Shown here: in pieces, positions 28,559 through 38,117 of the stretch | How positions within the stretch are numbered: the stretch's first letter is position 1 | Layout of the letters: each line of letters begins with the position of its first letter | From: Klebsiella africana | Lineage (GTDB): Bacteria > Pseudomonadota > Gammaproteobacteria > Enterobacterales > Enterobacteriaceae | Direction of reading: 5' to 3' | DNA: 64,000 nt | Assembly (NCBI RefSeq): GCF_020526085.1 | Contig: NZ_CP084874.1 | Span: 1,550,001-1,614,000 of the forward strand | Notes under the pieces: generated by a model | Database searches by the model: none | Seen by the model: only the letters and a program-made list of their open reading frames with translations | Told to the model about the DNA's origin: nothing | Made by a program: the position numbers and the translations under genes

Positions 28559-29050
28559 TTAGCGGACGACGGCGTTGCCGATAGTCTCGTCTGCGCGCCA
28601 GATGCGATATTTCACATCGACATTGGTCGGCGTGTATACCACGATCGGCAGTTTGCTGTTGTAGCGCAGCATGGCGTCATCCCCGAGGCCGGCAGTGACG
28701 AATTTCTTCTCTTTTTTGCCGTCCGGGCAGGCCATCATCGTGGAGACCGGGCCGCTCAGCTTCTCAAAGACATAGTAATCATAGCCCCAGCCTTCCAGGG
28801 TTTTGCTTTCCAGTTCCCCGCCGAGACGATGATGGTTGCAGTCGACTTCCAGCGTCTGGCCGATCATCAGCTCAACCTTGAGCGCCGACTCATCCTGCTG
28901 CTGCGGCAGCTGAATAACCTGACGCTTCATGCCTTTTTCCGCTTTCGGGAACGGCGCGACTTTTTCCAGCGGTTGGTCTGCGGCCAATGCGCCAGCGGAC
29001 ATGCAGGCGGCGGTCAGCAGAGAAACGGCTAGCGTAGTGATTTTTTTCAC
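28559..29050 (-). CDS. eco: Ecotin, periplasmic serine protease inhibitor
   Basis: A 163-residue secreted protein with signal peptide [23 protein letters not shown]. Mature ecotin is a homodimer that inhibits trypsin-like, chymotrypsin-like and elastase-type proteases, including neutrophil elastase. The reactive loop reads [12 protein letters not shown] with Met at P1, and two cysteines form its disulfide. The start is GTG at 29050 with AGGATG upstream. Confidence 0.96.
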   Translation of the reverse strand: MKKITTLAVSLLTAACMSAGALAADQPLEKVAPFPKAEKGMKRQVIQLPQQQDESALKVELMIGQTLEVDCNHHRLGGELESKTLEGWGYDYYVFEKLSGPVSTMMACPDGKKEKKFVTAGLGDDAMLRYNSKLPIVVYTPTNVDVKYRIWRADETIGNAVVR

Positions 29051-29225
29051 GGTTGATCATCCTTTATTTTCGTTCCTGACTGATACAGCCTATCATTGCT
29101 TTGCTGAATGTTAAGTTTTATTTACTAATTTTTTCAAAATGAATAGTGTTATGTACTGGCATCATGTCAGCTCAAACCTTGCGCCACGGCAGCGCTGGCG
29201 GGCCGCCAGCCGCTGGCCAGGGAAG

Positions 29226-30335
29226 CTATTCGTTACGGCTATTTTTCGCTTCCTCAATAAACTCTTCGTCAATTTCATCCGTGTTACCGGCGTGTTCCCG
29301 TCCCGACAGCAGGTTCCAGCAGGCGATAAACAAGGCGGCAATCAGCGGGCCGATCACAAAACCGTTGATACCGTAGATCTCCATGCCGCCGAGGGTGGCA
29401 ATCAGGATCAGGTAGTCCGGCATCTTGGTATCCTTGCCCACAAGCAGCGGACGCAGAATATTGTCCACCAGGCCAATCACAACCACAAAAAAGCCGACGA
29501 TAAAGGCCCCCTGCCATAGCTGCCCGGTGGCGAAGAGATAAATCGCCGCCGGTACCCAGATAATGGCCGAGCCTACCGCCGGGATAAGCGACAGGAAGGC
29601 CATCAGCGCCCCCCAGAGAATGCTGCCGTCCAGTCCGGCGACCCAGAAGGCAAAGCCGCCAAGCGCTCCCTGCGCCAGCGCCACGGCGACGGTGCCTTTC
29701 ACTGTCGCGCGAGCCACTGCGGCAAATTTTGCGAACAGGTGCTGTTTCACATAACTCGATAGTGGCAAAGATTCAAGGATCAACAGCACCAGGTAAGGCC
29801 CATCCTTCAGCAGGAAAAATAGCAGGTACAGCATAATGCCGAAACTGACGGTGAAGCCAAAGGTCCCTTTACCAATCAGAAAGGCGCTGCCCGCCAGATA
29901 CTGGCCGCCTTTCAAAGCGACATCGGAGAGTTGCTGCTGGATCTGCTGCGCGCTATCAAGGTTATGCTCGGCCAGGAAGTTTCTGGCCCAGCCGGGGAGG
30001 TGGGCAAACAGGCTGGCGACCACCGTCGGGAACTGAGTGTCGTTATGCTGCAGTTTGCTGTACACCAGATTCAGCTCGTAGGCCAGCGATGACAGAATGA
30101 TCGCCAGTGGTGTAAACACGATAAGACAGATAATGACGATGGTCATCAGGGCCGCAAGGCCATTGCGTTCGCCGAGGCGGGTACGGATCTTGTTTTTGAC
30201 CGGATTAAAAATCACCGCGAGGATAGCGGCCCAGAGGATGGCGGAATAATAGGGTGAGAGAACATCGAAAAAGGCCAGGGTCACAATAAAGACGATAAGG
30301 ATGAAAAATCCTTTAGTAAGTCCATTAACTCTCAT
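29226..30335 (-). CDS. AI-2E family (UPF0118) membrane permease
   Basis: A 369-residue protein with about eight membrane helices. The family block near the C-terminus reads VGLVDNILRPLLVGK and is followed by ILIATLGGMEIYGINGFVIGPLIAALF. Members include TqsA (AI-2 export) and Na+/H+ antiporter-like proteins, so function is unresolved. The C-terminal tail is acidic. It is not the E. coli YdiK sequence. The ATG at 30335 has GAGCGG upstream. Alone between eco and proL; a GC-rich hairpin lies just beyond its stop near 29194-29210. Confidence 0.8.
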   Translation of the reverse strand: MRVNGLTKGFFILIVFIVTLAFFDVLSPYYSAILWAAILAVIFNPVKNKIRTRLGERNGLAALMTIVIICLIVFTPLAIILSSLAYELNLVYSKLQHNDTQFPTVVASLFAHLPGWARNFLAEHNLDSAQQIQQQLSDVALKGGQYLAGSAFLIGKGTFGFTVSFGIMLYLLFFLLKDGPYLVLLILESLPLSSYVKQHLFAKFAAVARATVKGTVAVALAQGALGGFAFWVAGLDGSILWGALMAFLSLIPAVGSAIIWVPAAIYLFATGQLWQGAFIVGFFVVVIGLVDNILRPLLVGKDTKMPDYLILIATLGGMEIYGINGFVIGPLIAALFIACWNLLSGREHAGNTDEIDEEFIEEAKNSRNE

Positions 30336-30490
30336 GCTATCCGCTCCTGCTTATGAGTCATACATTCGAATAATAGATGCTACGACGTAATTTACCATCA
30401 GGATAGTCGCATGCTTAACGATTAACGATGTGGCGCAGAAAGGGGGGAAACCTCAGCGGGCGGGGGGGAGCAGACCTCAAAGACAGGTAT

Positions 30491-30516
30491 AAAAAAACCA
30501 GCCATCAAGGCTGGTT
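30491..30516 (-). terminator. proL terminator
   Basis: AACCAGCC (30496-30503) pairs with GGCTGGTT (30509-30516). On the tRNA strand this is followed by a run of seven or more U. Confidence 0.92.
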
Positions 30517-30529
30517 TCTGTGGAGTTTT

Positions 30530-30606
30530 TGGTCGGCACGAGAGGATTTGAACCTCCGACCCCCGACACCCCATGACGGTGCGCTACCAGGCTGCGCTAC
30601 GTGCCG
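30530..30606 (-). tRNA. proL: tRNA-Pro, anticodon GGG
   Basis: A 77-nt cloverleaf: acceptor stem CGGCACG/CGTGCCG, D loop AGCCTGGTA, anticodon GGG at 30570-30572 (reads CCC and CCU), T arm GGAGGTTCAAATCCTC, and genomically encoded CCA. It matches E. coli proL in sequence and neighbourhood (next to yejM). No integrase or island flanks it. Confidence 0.97.
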
Positions 30607-30682
30607 ACGCGTGGGGAACAATATTACCCGTTCCCCAGGCGAATGCAAGCGGGGCACGCGCGATTGATTCATAATTAATCAA

Positions 30683-32443
30683 TCAGTTAGCGATAAAGCG
30701 TTTTTCGTCCGTCAGGACCTGCAGTAACAGGCTTAGCTGCGGTTTCTGATCTTTGATTTTCTCGCCGTCGCGGCTCCAGGTGGTGTAGGTGCCGTTATGG
30801 TTGAGGACCACGGTGATGGTCGGGGTGGTGATGGCCAGCGTATCGCCGTTGGCCGCGGTCACCCAGTTACGACGCCGTGCGGCGCTGAACAGATCTTCAC
30901 CCTGCGAATACTCATTGGCCGGTGTCGAAACGTGAAGCAGACGCTGCATCAGCGTGGTCATCACATCTTTGTTATCGGTCAGGGTGGCAATCTCCTGCGC
31001 CGGGGTGCCTGGCCAGTGAATAACCAGCGGAACCTGCAGCTGCTCTCGCGACCAGTCGAAGCGATCGCCTTTCGCATTGAGCGCCTTGCCGTGGCCGCCG
31101 GTAATAATCACCACCGTATTATCGAGCTTGCCAGCTTCGCGCAGCGCGGTCAGGACCCGATCGATCTGGGCATCAACATCACCTGCCGCCTTGCTATAAC
31201 GGCGGACAAAGCCCTGCTGCTGGCTGTCGTCAAGGGTGGTGCCATTGAGCGAGATCCACGAGAACCAGCGATTCTCATCCTGCGCATAACGGTCCAGCCA
31301 GCCGATCCACTGATTGGCCGTCTGCTCGTCGCTCTGGGTCTTCGCGCTCGGTAGCGAGAAATCGGAGAGCAGCGCCTGGCGATACAGCGGGCTGCTAAAA
31401 CCATCGGAGGAGAACAGCCCCAGCTGGTAGCCCTGCTGGTTGAGGGCAGTGATCAGCGCCGCGGGAATACGCGCCGAGAGGACACCGTCCATATAGCCTG
31501 GTGAAATACCGTAGAACAGGCCAAACAGGCCGCTGTCGGCGGTGTTACCTGAGCTCATATGCTGGGTAAAATTGACGTTCTCTTTGGCAAACGCCGCCAG
31601 CGCCGGCATGGTCTTTTCAAACCGCGAATAGTTCAGGTTGTCGACGGTGATTAGCAGCACGTTATAGCCCGCACCCAGGTCGCGGTAGCGCAGGTTGCTG
31701 AGCGGATACTGGACCGATACCGCCTCCGGCGCCCCTTGCTCCACCAGACGTCGCTGATAATCCTGGGCGTCGAGCAGGCCATGTTTCTCAAGGAAACGGC
31801 GGGCGGTCATCGGATAAGAGAGCGGCAGGTTGGCCCGCTGCATAGTGATCGGACGATAGAAATTGGCATCCGCCCAGATATACACCAGATGGCTGCTAAT
31901 AAAGGACAGAAAGAAGAACCAGGCGACCGGACGGGCATAGTGACGGCGGCGCGTCAGGCTGCGCAGTTTTTGCCAGCTCCAGGTGGCAAAGAGCATTTCA
32001 ATCAAAAAGATGACCGGGACGCTGATAAACATCAGCTGCCAGTCGCGCGCCATTTCATTCTGGTCGGGGTTAATGACCAGCTCCCAGACGACCGGGTTTA
32101 AGTGAAGATGGAAGCGGGTGAAGACCTCGCTGTCAATCAGCAGCAGCGTCATCCCGGCGGTGGCAAGGATCACCGACAGGAAGCGCATCAGGCGCTGCGA
32201 GACCACGATAAAGGTCAACGGAAAGAGGATCAGCACATAGCTGGTAAACACCAGGAAGCTGAAGTGCCCGACGAGACTGACGTACGAAAAAAGTCGTCCG
32301 GCAAGCGTCGTCGGCCAGTCGGCGACAAAAAGATAGCGGCTGCCGAGCGCCATGGCCAACAACATGTTGAACAGGGCGAACCAGTGCCCCCAGCTAACCA
32401 TCTGGGAGACTTTTTCTCGGTAGGGCTGACGTAGAGTCACCAT
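30683..32443 (-). CDS. yejM: YejM (PbgA/LapC), regulator of LPS synthesis
   Basis: A 586-residue inner-membrane protein with five N-terminal helices (about 20-190), a linker, and a periplasmic alkaline-phosphatase-superfamily domain (LLITVDNLNYSRF; SSGNTADSGLFGLFYG; VIITGGHG) that lacks a complete catalytic set. It controls LPS production by binding LapB and restraining FtsH cleavage of LpxC, and it is essential in E. coli. It follows yejL by 18 bases in one operon. Confidence 0.96.
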   Translation of the reverse strand: MVTLRQPYREKVSQMVSWGHWFALFNMLLAMALGSRYLFVADWPTTLAGRLFSYVSLVGHFSFLVFTSYVLILFPLTFIVVSQRLMRFLSVILATAGMTLLLIDSEVFTRFHLHLNPVVWELVINPDQNEMARDWQLMFISVPVIFLIEMLFATWSWQKLRSLTRRRHYARPVAWFFFLSFISSHLVYIWADANFYRPITMQRANLPLSYPMTARRFLEKHGLLDAQDYQRRLVEQGAPEAVSVQYPLSNLRYRDLGAGYNVLLITVDNLNYSRFEKTMPALAAFAKENVNFTQHMSSGNTADSGLFGLFYGISPGYMDGVLSARIPAALITALNQQGYQLGLFSSDGFSSPLYRQALLSDFSLPSAKTQSDEQTANQWIGWLDRYAQDENRWFSWISLNGTTLDDSQQQGFVRRYSKAAGDVDAQIDRVLTALREAGKLDNTVVIITGGHGKALNAKGDRFDWSREQLQVPLVIHWPGTPAQEIATLTDNKDVMTTLMQRLLHVSTPANEYSQGEDLFSAARRRNWVTAANGDTLAITTPTITVVLNHNGTYTTWSRDGEKIKDQKPQLSLLLQVLTDEKRFIAN

Positions 32444-32461
32444 ATACTGTTGCTGTTATCC

Positions 32462-32689
32462 TTAATGCGCTGGATCGTCGTTAATCGAAGATTGCAAAGC
32501 CTGCGCGAAAGAACGGGCGATGGCCTGACGCTGCGCCGGCGCGACGCTACTGTTGATCAGGTTGGTCACCATATTGCCTAACACCATCAGTGAAAGGTCA
32601 ACCGGGGCTTTGTGTGATTCCAGGACGTTCGTCAGCTCGCTGAGCAGCTGTTCGACCTGTTGATCGCTATAGCGGGAAATTTGCGGCAT
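32462..32689 (-). CDS. yejL: YejL, conserved small protein (UPF0352)
   Basis: A 75-residue helical cytosolic protein beginning [16 protein letters not shown]. The open frame extends upstream to 32830, but homology to E. coli YejL fixes the start at 32689. Function is unknown. It is first in a two-gene unit with yejM and divergent from yejK. Confidence 0.93.
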   Translation of the reverse strand: MPQISRYSDQQVEQLLSELTNVLESHKAPVDLSLMVLGNMVTNLINSSVAPAQRQAIARSFAQALQSSINDDPAH

Positions 32690-32875
32690 AAACTCAAAAT
32701 CTGTTTGTTCGTGAAAGGGCAACATATTACCGTAGCAGCAGCTTTTTTTCCGCATTTTTTCGCCGCGGCGTAAAAGCGCACTCATCGTCGGTGATAACGG
32801 CGAAATGGGTCGCGCCAGTTGCGTCAGCAAGCCGGCGGTGGTTGAATACCGCCCGGTCTAAAAGGAGAGTTTAAC

Positions 32876-33883
32876 ATGAGTCTGGATATCGACCAGATTG
32901 CCCTGCATCAGTTAATCAAACGTGATGAACAAAATCTGGAGCTGGTGCTGCGCGAATCACTGCTGGAGCCGAACGCGACGGTCGTCGAGATGATGGCTGA
33001 ACTGCACCGGGTCTATAGCGCCAAAAGCAAAGCCTATGGCTTGTTCAATGAAGAGAGCGAACTGGCCCAGGCGCTGCGCCTGCAGCGTCAGGGGGAAGAA
33101 GAGTTTCTGGCGTTCAGCCGCGCGGCCACTGGTCGCCTGCGCGATGAGCTGGCGAAATACCCGTTCGCTGAAGGGGGCATTGTGCTCTTCTGCCAGTATC
33201 GTTACCTGGCGGTTGAATACCTGCTGGTGGCGGTGCTCAATAACCTGAGCAGTATGCGTGTCAACGAAGAACTGGATATCCGCTCGACCCATTATCTGGA
33301 TATTAACCATGCCGATATCGTCGCGCGCATCGATCTCACCGAGTGGGAAACCAACCCGGAATCGACCCGCTACCTGACCTTCCTTAAGGGGCGAGTAGGG
33401 CGCAAAGTGGCCGATTTCTTTATGGATTTCCTCGGCGCCAGCGAAGGGCTCAACGCCAAAGCGCAGAACCGCGGCCTGCTGCAGGCGGTGGACGATTTCG
33501 CTGCCGATGCGCAGCTTGATAAATCCGAGCGACAGAACGTGCGCCAGCAGGTCTACGCGTACTGCAACGAACAGCTGCAGGCCGGGGAAGAGATTGAGCT
33601 GGAGTCGCTGTCCAAAGAGCTCGCCGGCGTCAGCGAAAAGAGCTTCCAGGAATTCACCGCTGAGCAGGGCTATGAGCTGGAAGAGAGCTTCCCGGCGGAT
33701 CGCAGCACTTTACGTCAGCTGACCAAGTTTGCCGGCAGCGGCGGCGGATTGACCATTAATTTCGACGCGATGCTGTTAGGTGAACGCGTATTCTGGGATC
33801 CCGCCACCGATACCCTGACCATCAAGGGTACCCCGCCGAATCTGCGCGACCAGCTGCAGCGCCGGACGTCCGGCGGCAACTAA
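32876..33883 (+). CDS. yejK: Nucleoid-associated protein YejK (NdpA)
   Basis: A 335-residue NdpA-family protein found on the spermidine nucleoid. Conserved blocks are [39 protein letters not shown] and [29 protein letters not shown] lies eight bases before the ATG. Biochemical role is poorly defined in any species. Convergent with the DeoR-type gene. Confidence 0.95.
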   Translation: MSLDIDQIALHQLIKRDEQNLELVLRESLLEPNATVVEMMAELHRVYSAKSKAYGLFNEESELAQALRLQRQGEEEFLAFSRAATGRLRDELAKYPFAEGGIVLFCQYRYLAVEYLLVAVLNNLSSMRVNEELDIRSTHYLDINHADIVARIDLTEWETNPESTRYLTFLKGRVGRKVADFFMDFLGASEGLNAKAQNRGLLQAVDDFAADAQLDKSERQNVRQQVYAYCNEQLQAGEEIELESLSKELAGVSEKSFQEFTAEQGYELEESFPADRSTLRQLTKFAGSGGGLTINFDAMLLGERVFWDPATDTLTIKGTPPNLRDQLQRRTSGGN

Positions 33884-33908
33884 GCGCCGCACTTCGTCGA
33901 CGCTACCG

Positions 33909-34664
33909 CTAAACCGGGATAATCTCCACGCCGCTCTGCACCAACTGCTGGCGCAGCGCGGCGTCGGGTTCCCCATCGACGATAAGCGTACTGGCGAGAC
34001 TCAGCTCGCCGATAGCAAAGGCCGACGCGGCGTTAAGTTTCTCCTGGGAGGCCATGACTACGGTTTCTGCGGCTCTGGCCGCCAGCGCACGTTTGATACC
34101 CGCCTCTTCATAATCCCCGGTGGTGAACCCCGCCCGCGGGTGGACTCCGGTCACTCCCATAAAGAACAGATCGGCATTGATCCGCGCCATGCCCGCCAGC
34201 GTCTCGGCGCCGACCGCGACAACCGAATGTTTAAATACTCTGCCGCCGAGCAGGATCACCTCGATTCGCGGGTGGTCCGCCAGCGCCACGGCGATGCCAG
34301 GGCTGTGGGTGACCACCGTGCAGTTCAGTTCCGCAGGTAGAAAGCCGATCATCGCCGCGGTAGTGGTGCCGCCATCGACAATCACCACCTGTCCTGGCTG
34401 GATCAGGGCGGCGGCGGCGCGGGCGACCGCCTGCTTGGAGGCGATCTGCACGCTTTTGCGCGTTTCAATTGGCGCAATGGCGGCGGATACCGGCAATGCC
34501 CCGCCATGGACCCGCTGCAGTTTTCCCTCCGCCGCCAGCTCGCGCAGATCGCGGCGAATGGAGTCCTCGGAGACGTTAAACCGCTGGCTTAGCTCCCCGG
34601 ACATCACCTGTTTTTCCTCGGCGAGGATCTGGAGGATCTGCTGTTTTCTCTGACTGGCGAGCAT
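33909..34664 (-). CDS. DeoR/GlpR-family transcriptional regulator
   Basis: A 251-residue protein. The N-terminal DeoR helix-turn-helix reads RKQQILQILAEEKQVMSGELSQRFNVSEDSIRRDLRELA (residues 6-45; positions approximate). The C-terminal phosphosugar-sensing domain carries VIVDGGTTTAAMIGFLP and FFMGVTGVHPRAGFTTGDYEEA. It is divergent from the Nudix gene across about 80 bases, suggesting control of that gene. The inducer is unknown, probably a sugar phosphate. Confidence 0.85.
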   Translation of the reverse strand: MLASQRKQQILQILAEEKQVMSGELSQRFNVSEDSIRRDLRELAAEGKLQRVHGGALPVSAAIAPIETRKSVQIASKQAVARAAAALIQPGQVVIVDGGTTTAAMIGFLPAELNCTVVTHSPGIAVALADHPRIEVILLGGRVFKHSVVAVGAETLAGMARINADLFFMGVTGVHPRAGFTTGDYEEAGIKRALAARAAETVVMASQEKLNAASAFAIGELSLASTLIVDGEPDAALRQQLVQSGVEIIPV

Positions 34665-34745
34665 CGGTTTTCCTTCTCGGGTGATCTTGTTTGTGCACGA
34701 TTATGCATGTTATGGTGCCTGCTGTCACCTCAAAGGGGAAATAAC

Positions 34746-35342
34746 ATGCAAACACACGCACCGCACGTCCGCCACGTTCGCGAGACGCTGCTCTCGGATA
34801 ACTGGTACACGCTAAAAAAATATACCTTCGAACTGCTGCGCCGGGACGGTCGCTGGCAGGAGCAGAGCCGCGAGGCCTATGACCGGGGTAACGGCGCGGT
34901 CATTTTACTCTACAATCGGGAAAAGCAGACGGTGGTCCTGACCCGCCAGTTCCGCTTTCCGGTGTTTACTCATGGTCACGACGGATATCTCATTGAGGCG
35001 GCCGCCGGGCTGCTGGATAACGCATCGCCGGAAGCGCGGATCGTTGCCGAAGCGGAAGAGGAGACCGGTTTTCGCGTGACGCGCGTCGAGCCCGTCTTCA
35101 CCGTCTTTATGAGTCCCGGCTCCGTCACCGAAAAACTCTACTTTTTTATCGCCGAATACCAGGCTGATGACCGGCAGGGCGACGGTGGTGGGCTGGCGGC
35201 GGAAGGTGAGGACATTGAAGTGCTGGAGTGGCCGCTTGCGCGGGCGCTGCAGGCCATTCGCGATGGCGAGATCATGGATGCTAAAACCATTATCCTGCTG
35301 CAGCACCTGGCGCTGAATGCCGACACGCTCCTTGCCGGCTGA
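34746..35342 (+). CDS. Nudix hydrolase related to NudK (GDP-mannose pyrophosphatase)
   Basis: A 198-residue protein starting MQTHAPHVRHVRE at 34746, with AAAGGGGAA upstream; the frame is open to 34707, but that start lacks a good site. It resembles NudK in LLSDNWYTLKKYTFEL, YDRGNGAVILLYN and VFMSPGSVTEKLYFF. The Nudix motif reads GLLDNASPEARIVAEAEEET (then GF): the metal-binding Glu pair is kept, but the usual first Glu is Ser and the Arg before the catalytic Glu is Ala. It may hydrolyse a nucleotide sugar. This is a NudK relative at a DeoR-linked locus. Confidence 0.82.
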   Translation: MQTHAPHVRHVRETLLSDNWYTLKKYTFELLRRDGRWQEQSREAYDRGNGAVILLYNREKQTVVLTRQFRFPVFTHGHDGYLIEAAAGLLDNASPEARIVAEAEEETGFRVTRVEPVFTVFMSPGSVTEKLYFFIAEYQADDRQGDGGGLAAEGEDIEVLEWPLARALQAIRDGEIMDAKTIILLQHLALNADTLLAG

Positions 35343-35360
35343 GCGGCAAGGAGCGGGGAG

Positions 35361-36647
35361 TTAACGCAGCTCGCGGGCAATGGCGCTGTACATCAGCGCC
35401 GCTTCCAACGGCTGAGCATTGAAGGAAGGTTCCGCCTGCGGCCAGGTCGACCACTGAACGATCACCAGGTGTTCCGCGCGATTCACCATGATCACCTGGC
35501 CGTAGATCCCCAGCGCCCACAGCGACCCTTTAAGCCCTTCCTGCGGCGTCGGCTGGACGTTTTGCACATTCGCCGGAATGGCGTTATTCCACCACTGATA
35601 GCCATAGATACCCTCAGGATGCGCCGCCGAGACTGAGTTTAGCGCGGTGGTCCAGCTGGCGGCCTGATCGAACCAGTCCGCTGGCACCAGCTGTTGGCCG
35701 TTGCTTAACCGACCATCGCGGGCAACGAATTCGCCGAAGCGGCCCCAGTCTTCAAGGGTGGCGTTAAAGCCGTGGGCGCCGACGTCGTGCTTCCCTTGCT
35801 GATAAGCATGCCACACGCCGTCGTGAGCCATCCCGGCCGGCTGCCATAGCGCCTGTTCAAGCCAGGCGGCCAGCGACATACCGGTGGCGCGCTCCAGGAT
35901 ATCGCCCAACAGCCAGGCGCCGCCGGAAGAGTAGGACCACTGCTCGCCTGCTGGATGCTGGCGCGCCAGGCCGGTGACGATCTTGCGCACGCAGGCATAG
36001 GCGCCGGGCTGCGCCTCGCACTGGGTCAGGCGGGCGAAGTGCGACTGCGGGTCGGTGTAGTCTTCATTCCATTCCACGCCGCTGGTATGTTGAATGAGCT
36101 GCTTCAGCGTCACGCCGTCCCAGGCGGTGCCTTTCAGTTCGGGTTCGTAAACGGTGATCAGGTCATCGAGGGAGTGGATCTTACCTTGCTGAATGGCGAT
36201 GCCCACCAGCGTTGAAACCACCGATTTCCCCACCGAGCGAGAGGTCCACAGCGTGGTATCGGTGTTGCCATTGCCAAGGTATTTCCAGGCGACTTTGCCA
36301 TCTTTCAGTACCAGCATGCCGCTGACGTTCTCGCGCTTCAGGTAATCCTGCAAATTCCAGGTGTGGCCGTTGAGCGTATAGCTGGCATCGGTCAGTTGTT
36401 TCTCAGCGCGTTCCAGCGGCGCCGCGGCGCCGTGGCGGAACACATCGCCGGCATAGTTGCGATAGTCATTGCGAAAACCAATGACCCGTGACGTCTGATC
36501 CCAACTGAGCATGTCTTTGGCCGCGGGTAGCGTTTGGTCGTAAGGCGTTGGGCAGACATCCAGCGTCAGGCCGCCGCAGTGTTGTGCCATTGCCGCCGCC
36601 GGCAGCGCCGCCAATATTAACGCCAGGGCCAGTGGTTTTCTTATCAT
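35361..36647 (-). CDS. Beta-lactamase-superfamily serine hydrolase (class C-like), periplasmic
   Basis: A 428-residue protein with signal peptide MIRKPLALALILAALPAAAMA. The class C/PBP4-like fold is marked by SxxK in TSRSVGKSVVST (about residue 150), the second motif YSSGG (Tyr-Ser-Ser in place of YxN) and downstream GLKGSLWALGIYGQVI where KTG-type residues would lie. It could be an esterase, a peptidase or a degenerate beta-lactamase. The start at 36647 is preferred because GAGGAA sits 7 bases upstream; the frame opens seven codons earlier. Divergent from a LysR gene. Confidence 0.82.
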   Translation of the reverse strand: MIRKPLALALILAALPAAAMAQHCGGLTLDVCPTPYDQTLPAAKDMLSWDQTSRVIGFRNDYRNYAGDVFRHGAAAPLERAEKQLTDASYTLNGHTWNLQDYLKRENVSGMLVLKDGKVAWKYLGNGNTDTTLWTSRSVGKSVVSTLVGIAIQQGKIHSLDDLITVYEPELKGTAWDGVTLKQLIQHTSGVEWNEDYTDPQSHFARLTQCEAQPGAYACVRKIVTGLARQHPAGEQWSYSSGGAWLLGDILERATGMSLAAWLEQALWQPAGMAHDGVWHAYQQGKHDVGAHGFNATLEDWGRFGEFVARDGRLSNGQQLVPADWFDQAASWTTALNSVSAAHPEGIYGYQWWNNAIPANVQNVQPTPQEGLKGSLWALGIYGQVIMVNRAEHLVIVQWSTWPQAEPSFNAQPLEAALMYSAIARELR

Positions 36648-36750
36648 CGTCATTTCCTCGTTTGCCATAGATTCGCTGCGCAGTATATAAATCGGCTCGC
36701 GAAGGCTAAAATCAGCACATGGGGGATTTTCCCCCGCAAGGGAGAGAAGG

Positions 36751-37638
36751 ATGAAGACCCTACAGTACTCATTCGCACAGATTGAGGCCTTCGCGACGAT
36801 TGCTGAGACCGGCAGCCTGTCTCAGGCGGCCATTCGTTTAGCTAAAGACCGGACCACGCTTCGTGATCTGCTTGATTATCTGGAAGATGCGCTGGGCTAC
36901 CGGCTGTTCAGCCGTGAAGGACGTAGCCTGACGCTAACCGCCGAGGGCGAGCAGCTGTTTCGCCAGGCGCATTTGCTGTTGCGTCAGGCGCAGGCTTTCG
37001 AGTCCTTTGCGCAAACGCTGCCGCAAACCGCGTGGCAGGCGTTACGTCTGGTATACGATCCCTTCGTGCCGCGTGAATTTCTCTGCGCGCTGGCCGATAA
37101 CCTGGCCCGGCGGCAGATTCGCCTGAGCTGCTGGAGCGCCTCGCGGCGCGAAGCCGAGCAGGCGCTGAGCGATGGCGTGGCGGAGATAGCGATGTGCCAG
37201 GCTAATAATCGTACGCTGGGTAGCGAAATGGAGTGGCGGGCGCTCGGCAGCGTGGATCTGCGTTTCTACGCGGCGGATAGCCTGTTCCGCGACGTTCCGC
37301 GGCCGCTGACGCTGTTGAATCTTTCGTTGACGCCGCAGCTGGTGATGCACCGGCGCAGTGACGAGCAGATCGCCCGCCGGCTGCAGATTTCCGGGCATAC
37401 GCTGTATATGAATGAAATGACTATGCTGCGCCATGCGCTGGAGCAGGGAAGGGGCTGGGGTTTTTTACCGGACCATTGGCGGCCAGGCGAGTGGCAGGGG
37501 GTCAGTGAAATCGCCACCGAGGTCGGCAGTCAGGGACTGAACGTCACTATGGTGATGCTCTGGCTACCCGGAATGAATAAGCACCGGCTGCTGAGTGAAA
37601 TTGTGGACGAGGCGCCGGAGCTTTGGCGGCGCGGATAA
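36751..37638 (+). CDS. LysR-family transcriptional regulator
   Basis: A 295-residue protein with N-terminal helix-turn-helix (FAQIEAFATIAETGSLSQAAIRLAKDRTTLRDLLDYLE) and an effector domain. The usual LysR recognition helix SAVS is replaced by DRTTLRD, so operator preference may be unusual. Divergent from the serine hydrolase across 103 bp, an ampR-ampC-like layout. A strong shared terminator follows. Confidence 0.83.
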   Translation: MKTLQYSFAQIEAFATIAETGSLSQAAIRLAKDRTTLRDLLDYLEDALGYRLFSREGRSLTLTAEGEQLFRQAHLLLRQAQAFESFAQTLPQTAWQALRLVYDPFVPREFLCALADNLARRQIRLSCWSASRREAEQALSDGVAEIAMCQANNRTLGSEMEWRALGSVDLRFYAADSLFRDVPRPLTLLNLSLTPQLVMHRRSDEQIARRLQISGHTLYMNEMTMLRHALEQGRGWGFLPDHWRPGEWQGVSEIATEVGSQGLNVTMVMLWLPGMNKHRLLSEIVDEAPELWRRG

Positions 37639-37640
37639 CA

Positions 37641-37673
37641 AAACGCCCCGGAGCCAAAGACTCCGGGGCGTTT
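37641..37673. terminator. Bidirectional terminator between LysR gene and rplY
   Basis: AAACGCCCCGGAG (37641-37653) pairs perfectly with CTCCGGGGCGTTT (37661-37673) across 7 nt. A-run and T-run on the two sides let it serve both convergent genes. Confidence 0.9.
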
Positions 37674-37696
37674 GCCATACAACTTGTTATCGGCGA

Positions 37697-37981
37697 TTAC
37701 GCGCGAACGAAGTCGATGTGAGTCAGTTTCGGCTTGAACGCGTGACGCTGAACAGCCTGAACTTTGACTTTTTCTTCTTTGCCATCAACAACGACGGTCA
37801 GAACTTCGCCGTAAAACTCAGCTTTGTCCTGCATGTTCCATACTTTGTCGTGGTCCAGTTCGATAGCAACCGGAGCAGCTTCGCCACCGTAGATGATTGC
37901 CGGGAACTTGTTAGCTGCGCGCAGGCGGCGGCTCGCACCCTTACCCTGCTCTTTACGTACTTCTGCGTTGATAGTAAACAT
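37697..37981 (-). CDS. rplY: 50S ribosomal protein L25
   Basis: A 94-residue single-domain L25 that binds 5S rRNA. Sequence [20 protein letters not shown] to HIDFVRA matches the short enterobacterial form (no CTC extension). The frame is open to 38098, but the ATG at 37981 fits homology. The roughly 135 bases upstream separate it from radD on the same strand and should hold its promoter. Confidence 0.98.
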   Translation of the reverse strand: MFTINAEVRKEQGKGASRRLRAANKFPAIIYGGEAAPVAIELDHDKVWNMQDKAEFYGEVLTVVVDGKEEKVKVQAVQRHAFKPKLTHIDFVRA

Positions 37982-38117
37982 TGATGTCTCTCTATATATA
38001 AAGCCTGCTACAGGCGACCCAGCAACAGGCGGATTATCTGCTCTGCGAATGCAAAAGCGGGCGGCATTATAGCCGCCAAACGACACCCGGGCAATCAAAA
38101 CCTCAGCTTTCCGGTAA

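Noticed and set aside
30491..30682. proL as an island attachment site
   Set aside because: No integrase, duplicated tRNA 3' end or atypical segment beside it; yejM follows directly.
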